A DNA stretch of 55,536 nt from assembly GCA_033764725.1 (NCBI GenBank), contig JANRIR010000015.1, positions 1 to 55,536 of the forward strand. Reading direction: 5' to 3'. Positions within the stretch are counted from its first letter, which is position 1. Each line of letters begins with the position of its first letter. Below the pieces are notes generated by a model, which saw nothing but the letters and a program-made list of their open reading frames with translations, did no database searches and was not told the origin of the DNA. Origin of the DNA: RI-43 sp033764725 (lineage in GTDB: Bacteria > Pseudomonadota > Alphaproteobacteria > Caulobacterales > Aquidulcibacteraceae). Shown here piece after piece: positions 50,661 through 55,536 of this stretch. A program made the translations under genes and the position numbers.

Positions 50661-53600
50661 TCGCCTTGCGGCGCGATGCGCATCCGCCCGACGCTGGTGC
50701 GCGCATGCACGCCGGGGCGATACATGTCCTCCACCACAGCGCCCGGCAGCGTGTAGACGCCCGGCGTCACCGCCCGCGCCATGTAGGCAAAGGTGAAGCC
50801 GCCGCCATTGCGCAGATCGATCGCGCCGACGAAACGATCATCGCGCGCTTCGGCGACCCGCGGCTGGGAGATTTCACCCAGAAAGGCGAACTGGCCGTCG
50901 CGACGCGTGCCGTCCCACAGCGTTTGCCCCTCGCCGTCCTCGGGCGTCAGCACGCTTTCGATTTCAAGACCGGCCGGCAGCAGATCCACGACCACGGCAG
51001 GATGCGTGCGCAGGCCCTGCGCGCGGCCGCTGATGACGACGATGACGCGCGCGCCTTGCGCCAGGCTCATCGGATCCACGGCGCCGCCCGTCAGCGACAC
51101 GATGCGCTTGTCGATGGAGAAGCCATTCGCGACGGCGGCCGGCGCCGTCCGCGGCGGCCCCGATGTCGTCACCGTGCGCCAGACCTGGGCGCGGCCGTCA
51201 TTTCGGAAAGCCGGCGCACGCGCAGCGTTCGCCGCTTCGATCATCACGCGCCGTCCCGCATTGGGCTGTCCGTCCAACGCGATCGTGACCGGCCCGCCGG
51301 CGCGCTGCAGCGCGTCGATGGCAAGCAGCAAGTGCGTCTGCTCTTGCGTCATCGTGTCGGCCGGATCGCGCGCCTCCCGTTCAAGGCGGCGACGCAGACG
51401 ATCGACCAGGTCGGTCTGGTTGGCTTCGGCGGCGAGCGCGAGCATGCCGGCCGTATCGCGCAGCGTCGACTGATACCAATCGCCGGTATTGCGATAGCCG
51501 AGCGCCTCTTCGGCGGCGCGGAAGGCGTTGCGCGCGCGCGCCTGATCGCCGAGATGCGCAAGCGCCGCGCCGATCTGCGCCCGCGCCAAGGGCGAAGGCT
51601 CGTCGCGCATGCGGGCGTCGTGGTAATAGCGCACTTGTGCGATGTTCGCCTGATCGGCCTTGGCCAATACATAGAGCGCATAGGCGGCCGAGCGCGAGCG
51701 CATCAACTCCGTCGTGTCGTTGGATCCCGGCCAGCGATAGACGTCGAAATCGTAACCCACAGCAGCGAAATCGTTCAGCCGCGCCACGGCGCGCAAGCCA
51801 TTATAGGCCTGATCCAACGCGGCGTTGGGCACGACATAGCCCTGCGCCTTGGCGCGGCGCAGAAAGTCCGTGATGTAGGCGCCGAGCCAGGGCGTTGCGG
51901 CGCGATCGCCCGACGACCACAGCCCGAATGCCCCATCCGCGCCCTGACGATCGAGAATTCGCGTGATCGCCTCCTGCACGCGGCGGCGCAAGCGCGGATC
52001 CTGCGACGACCCGACGCGATCGGCGATGGCGTTGAAATACAGAAGCGGCATCGCCACGGATACTTGCTGCTCAGAGCAACCATAGGGGTAGCGATCGAGC
52101 TGATCGAGATAAGACGCAGCATCGAGCCCGGCGATGTTGGAGTACGAGACCACCGCGCGCCCCTGCCCGGGCAGAAAGCGGGCGAACAGGTCGGCGCCCG
52201 ATCGCCAAACAGCGCCTGGCGCCTGGGCTTCGACGACGGCTTCGGTCACCGGCAGATAGGGCGCGCGCGACTGCATATCGTAGGTGCGCGTCACGCTTTG
52301 GAAACCGTTCGGTCCCTGCAGAACCATCGTCACGCGGCCGAGGCCAAGCGCCGTCGACGACAGCGGCAGCCGCACGCGCTGCTGCTGGCCGCGCGCCAGC
52401 GTGAACCGGCTCTGCGGCGCCACGAGCGACACCGCACCGGCGCCGGCATAGCTGACGGTGTAGGTTCCGGCGGGGCCTTCGACGTTATCGATCTGCAAAG
52501 TGGCCGACGCTTCGTCGCCGGGCGCGATGAATCGCGGCAGCGTCAATTCGGCGACGACCGGGTCGCGCACGGTCACGGCTTCGGCGTCCTGGCCGACGGC
52601 GGAATTGGTCCACGCCACCGCCATCACGCGCAATTCGCCGTTGAAGTCGGGGACTTCGAGCGGGATCGTCGCGCGCCCAGAGCGATCGAGACGCACGACA
52701 TCGGAAATCAGTGACACGGTTCGCGTCGGCACCACAGTGAGGCCTTCGCCGCCGAGCGAATCGCCGCCTTGCCTCGGCGTCGTGGGCGCGGCCAGATTGG
52801 CGTTCAGCAAGCGCCCATAATCATCGCGCACGCCGACGCCGAGCGCGCGGCGTCCGAAGAAATACGCGACCGGATTGGGGCTTTCGTAGCGCGTCAGCTG
52901 CAAAATACCTTCGTCGACCGCAGCGAGCGCGACGTAGACGGTTTCGCCGCGCGGCGCGTTGGTCACGGTGATCGGAAACGCGACGCGCTGGCGCGGGCGC
53001 ACGACGCCCATGTCTTCCGCCACCGCCACATTGAGCGTGCGCGCGCGCATATCGACGGGCACATAGGCCACGCCCACGGCGCGGCGCGGCACCGGCAGTG
53101 CGGCCGGATCGCGCGGCGTCATCACCGTAACCAGAACGTAGGCGCCTGCGCCCCAGCTCGGCTCGACCGGGAGATTGAGCGTTGCGCCTTCCGCGCCGAC
53201 GCGCATGGTGCGCACCGACAGGACGCGGTCCGTCGCCACGACGATCTGCGCCTCGCCGGCGTAAGGCGGGCGGATGTCGATGCGCACCCGCGCGCCCGGG
53301 CGCGCGGGTTCGGTCGGCGCTGCGATCGTGACCGTATCCGGCGTGGCGTCCTCATCGCTCGACCACGACCATCCGGCGCTGAAGCGATGCGCGGTTTCAG
53401 CGCCGGATGCGCCGTCGCGCAGGATCAGGCGATACGAGCCGCTTTCCAGCGCCGCCCGCGTGACGCGCGCCGGCGCATTGGCGGCGACGTCGAGGCGTCC
53501 GGCGTCGATCGGCACGTCGCGGCCCGTGCGCCGCCAGCGCCATTGGCCGCCGTCGAGATACCAATCATAGCTCCAGTCTTCGCGCACCAGCGTCCAGGAG

Positions 53601-55536
53601 AGGCCGCGCGCGGCGACCGCCGTGCCGGCGGCGTCGACGACCACGACATCGAAAGCCGGGGCGCGGCCTTCAGCCACCACGCCGTTGTCGAACGCATCCT
53701 TGACGCCGATGTAGCGGCTCTGCAGACGCACTGGCAGCGCGAAGCTTTCGCGCACGACGCGCCCGCCGGGATCGGCGACGCTGGTGACGACGCGCGCGCG
53801 CAGCGGCAGGCTGGTTTGCGGCGGATCCGCCAAGGCGAGCGCGATTTGCGCGCGGCCGCTCGCATCAGTCACGCTCGACGGCAATTGCAGGAATTGCTCG
53901 GAAAACGATTCATCGGCACGGCCGAACGCGTACGCCGCGAATTCGGGGAACGGCGTCGGATCCACCTGCAGGCGCGCTTCGCCTTCCACAGCGAGCCCTG
54001 CGCCGGGCGCGCCATAGAGGAAATCGGCCTGCACGTCGAAGGCGCGGGTCTGGCCGGCGAGCAGCGGTCCCTGCGCCTGCGGCGCGAACCGCACGCGCAG
54101 ACGCTGCGGGACGAAATCCTCCACCGAGAACGCAACGCTGCCGGCGACCGCTTCCTGCCCGTCGACGAGCAAATCCGCACGCCAGGCGCCGCGCGGCGCC
54201 GCGCGATCGAGCGCGTAATTCTGCGCCACCGCGCCGGCTTCAGAAGCGGCATTGAGGCGAAGGCGCTGCGCCTCCGTGCCGTTGGGACGATAAATCACGA
54301 GCGCAGAGGGACGATCGGCGATGGCGCGCCCCTCGATGTCGCGCACCAGGCCGACGATGCGCACGCGTTCGCCGGGCCTGTAGACGCCGCGTTCGGTGTA
54401 GAGATAGGCGTCGATGTCGCCAGGCGGGCGGCGGCCATCGACGTCGCGTTCCGAGAGATCGAGCGTGGCGCGCTGCAAATCCAGCGCGGCGAAATCGCCG
54501 CCCGGGCCGTAGGCCATGATGTAGCGCGCGCGATCGGAGGCTTCGCCATCGAGCAGCGCGCGGGCGAAGCGGGCGTGGCCGTCGCCGTCGGTCGTCGCAC
54601 GCGCGAGTTCTTCGTTGTTTTGCGCAACGAGCGTGAGCGTGACGCCCTGCATCGGCCGCGCCGAGCGCAGGGAGCGGACCACGACATCGGCGCCGCTTGC
54701 GCCGTCGAACGTCTGCAGCGCCATGTCGGTGACCATCACCCAGCGATACGCGGCGGCGGGCCGATCGCTGTTGGCGCCGTTGTCGCCGGCCCCGGGCGTC
54801 ACATCGAGAACCTTGACCACATAGACGCCGGGGCGCTGATCGGTGAGCACGGAACCGAGCGGAAACACCGTGGTGACGCTCTGATTGCGGCGGCTGGCGC
54901 TGTCGACGGTCAGTTCACCCTTGTAGATTTCCACGCCGACGTCATCGCCCGCGTTCTCGAACGACCAATAATCCCAATCCCCCTCCGCGATGGCGGCGCC
55001 GGCGTCGAAACTACGCTGCGACAGGATGCGGTTGTTCACGCGCAGCACGCGCACTTCCAGCTTCGACACGTTCACCGTCTCGAAGCCGACGCCATCGGCC
55101 TCGGAGCGCGGCAGGATCACGCCGGAGCCGACGAAGCCGACAAAAGCCGGCCGATCGCCGAAGCTCATCGTGAAGGTTTCGTCGGCGCGCGTGCGTTCGC
55201 CGTCCTGGCTGGGGAGGCCTTGGCGGATCGTGACCTGGCGGTCGGGCTCGAACGGCAGACCGCCCAAGCAAAGGAGCGTGTCGGAGACCTGGATCTGCAC
55301 CGGGGCTGCAGGCTCGATGCTGATGTAATCCGCGAAATTGACGTTCGGATCGGTCGACAGCGGTCGGGAGAATTCGAGGCATGCGCGCGGATCAGGACCG
55401 GCCGTGTCGGCGCGAAACTGGATGAACGCCATGCCCTGCACGGCGCGCGGCGCGGCGCGCGGGGCGTCTGCGCTGCGCTGCGCGGCGGGGCCGCCGGCCG
55501 CTTGCACGCTCGCCGCCAACGGACGCGCGCCGCCGC
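50657..55536 (-). CDS. Alpha-2-macroglobulin family protein, YfhM-like (5' partial)
   Basis: At least 1626 residues are visible; the start lies beyond the window, since the readable beginning (GGARPLAASVQAAGGP) looks like the end of a signal peptide. Macroglobulin domains follow, with VYKPGE-type segments (RGVYRPGERVRIVGLVRD). Near residue 1150 is the intact thioester motif YPYGCSEQQ, flanked by PLSSTALGLG and GLDAASYLDQLDRYPYGC. The C-terminal part has helical thioester and receptor-like segments ending ARTSVGRMRIAPQGE. YfhM-type proteins trap proteases in the periplasm, protecting the cell after envelope damage that PbpC would repair. The overlap with pbpC implies coupled expression. Confidence 0.93.
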   Translation of the reverse strand, partial: GGARPLAASVQAAGGPAAQRSADAPRAAPRAVQGMAFIQFRADTAGPDPRACLEFSRPLSTDPNVNFADYISIEPAAPVQIQVSDTLLCLGGLPFEPDRQVTIRQGLPSQDGERTRADETFTMSFGDRPAFVGFVGSGVILPRSEADGVGFETVNVSKLEVRVLRVNNRILSQRSFDAGAAIAEGDWDYWSFENAGDDVGVEIYKGELTVDSASRRNQSVTTVFPLGSVLTDQRPGVYVVKVLDVTPGAGDNGANSDRPAAAYRWVMVTDMALQTFDGASGADVVVRSLRSARPMQGVTLTLVAQNNEELARATTDGDGHARFARALLDGEASDRARYIMAYGPGGDFAALDLQRATLDLSERDVDGRRPPGDIDAYLYTERGVYRPGERVRIVGLVRDIEGRAIADRPSALVIYRPNGTEAQRLRLNAASEAGAVAQNYALDRAAPRGAWRADLLVDGQEAVAGSVAFSVEDFVPQRLRVRFAPQAQGPLLAGQTRAFDVQADFLYGAPGAGLAVEGEARLQVDPTPFPEFAAYAFGRADESFSEQFLQLPSSVTDASGRAQIALALADPPQTSLPLRARVVTSVADPGGRVVRESFALPVRLQSRYIGVKDAFDNGVVAEGRAPAFDVVVVDAAGTAVAARGLSWTLVREDWSYDWYLDGGQWRWRRTGRDVPIDAGRLDVAANAPARVTRAALESGSYRLILRDGASGAETAHRFSAGWSWSSDEDATPDTVTIAAPTEPARPGARVRIDIRPPYAGEAQIVVATDRVLSVRTMRVGAEGATLNLPVEPSWGAGAYVLVTVMTPRDPAALPVPRRAVGVAYVPVDMRARTLNVAVAEDMGVVRPRQRVAFPITVTNAPRGETVYVALAAVDEGILQLTRYESPNPVAYFFGRRALGVGVRDDYGRLLNANLAAPTTPRQGGDSLGGEGLTVVPTRTVSLISDVVRLDRSGRATIPLEVPDFNGELRVMAVAWTNSAVGQDAEAVTVRDPVVAELTLPRFIAPGDEASATLQIDNVEGPAGTYTVSYAGAGAVSLVAPQSRFTLARGQQQRVRLPLSSTALGLGRVTMVLQGPNGFQSVTRTYDMQSRAPYLPVTEAVVEAQAPGAVWRSGADLFARFLPGQGRAVVSYSNIAGLDAASYLDQLDRYPYGCSEQQVSVAMPLLYFNAIADRVGSSQDPRLRRRVQEAITRILDRQGADGAFGLWSSGDRAATPWLGAYITDFLRRAKAQGYVVPNAALDQAYNGLRAVARLNDFAAVGYDFDVYRWPGSNDTTELMRSRSAAYALYVLAKADQANIAQVRYYHDARMRDEPSPLARAQIGAALAHLGDQARARNAFRAAEEALGYRNTGDWYQSTLRDTAGMLALAAEANQTDLVDRLRRRLEREARDPADTMTQEQTHLLLAIDALQRAGGPVTIALDGQPNAGRRVMIEAANAARAPAFRNDGRAQVWRTVTTSGPPRTAPAAVANGFSIDKRIVSLTGGAVDPMSLAQGARVIVVISGRAQGLRTHPAVVVDLLPAGLEIESVLTPEDGEGQTLWDGTRRDGQFAFLGEISQPRVAEARDDRFVGAIDLRNGGGFTFAYMARAVTPGVYTLPGAVVEDMYRPGVHARTSVGRMRIAPQGE

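Overview
The window is GC-rich chromosomal DNA (roughly two thirds G+C by eye, with almost no long non-coding stretches) and reads as an alphaproteobacterium close to the Caulobacterales/Hyphomonadaceae. The main pointers are a DivL-type kinase with tyrosine in place of the phospho-histidine, a ChvG-ChvI two-component pair next to HPr and a PTS EIIA, a Usg-family protein, a CC0125/CC1285-type lipoprotein, a typical alphaproteobacterial dnaG-rpoD pair, and dispersed palindromic intergenic repeats of a kind common in alphaproteobacteria. The window starts inside a cold-shock protein gene and ends inside an alpha-2-macroglobulin gene.

Layout. 1-1.9 kb: end of a Gly/Arg-rich cold-shock protein, a two-copy stem-loop repeat, and two secreted proteins built from one repeated cysteine/aspartate-rich domain. 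2-5.5 kb: lptC-lptA-lptB-rpoN (LPS export plus sigma-54). 5.6-14 kb, minus strand: divL, a TonB-like protein, ahcY behind a perfect palindromic operator, SemiSWEET, HPr, EIIA-Man, chvG, chvI. 14-17.9 kb: lipoprotein, usg, two unknown membrane proteins, argG. 18-22.4 kb: an MpaB-like oxygenase, then psiE, kup and a secreted protein lying between two nearly identical 137-bp repeats. 22.4-27.2 kb: SIMPL protein, dnaG, rpoD. 27.2-30 kb: a small anchored coiled-coil protein, an AT-richer structured stretch, and a translationally coupled SnoaL-like/GNAT/nitrilase-type operon. 30-38 kb: PQQ sugar dehydrogenase, a TetR unit, DUF1203, a 2OG-Fe oxygenase, a GST, kdsD, a DJ-1/PfpI protein, DUF4188 and a slipin. 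38.4-43.8 kb: two abutting atypical tRNA-like sequences, GNAT, rpmA, rplU, a large MmeI-like restriction-modification enzyme and tRNA-Ser(CGA). 43.9-48.5 kb: hydrolase, subtilase-propeptide-like protein, S8 lipoprotein protease, a duplicated FWRP-motif protein and a 36-residue membrane peptide. 48.5-55.5 kb: pbpC and the coupled alpha-2-macroglobulin gene.

Much of the content is envelope biology: Lpt transport, KdsD for Kdo synthesis, ChvG-ChvI envelope sensing, PbpC with its macroglobulin partner, and several exported proteins of unknown function. The less ordinary elements are the tandem tRNA-like pair, the single-chain restriction-modification enzyme, the CD-x-DCSD domain family, the protease with an adjacent free propeptide-like protein, the near-identical repeats bracketing kup, and a PTS/ChvGI locus from which hprK is missing. 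Coordinates come from reading the sequence. Functional names rest on recognised motifs and overall family resemblance, without database searches.
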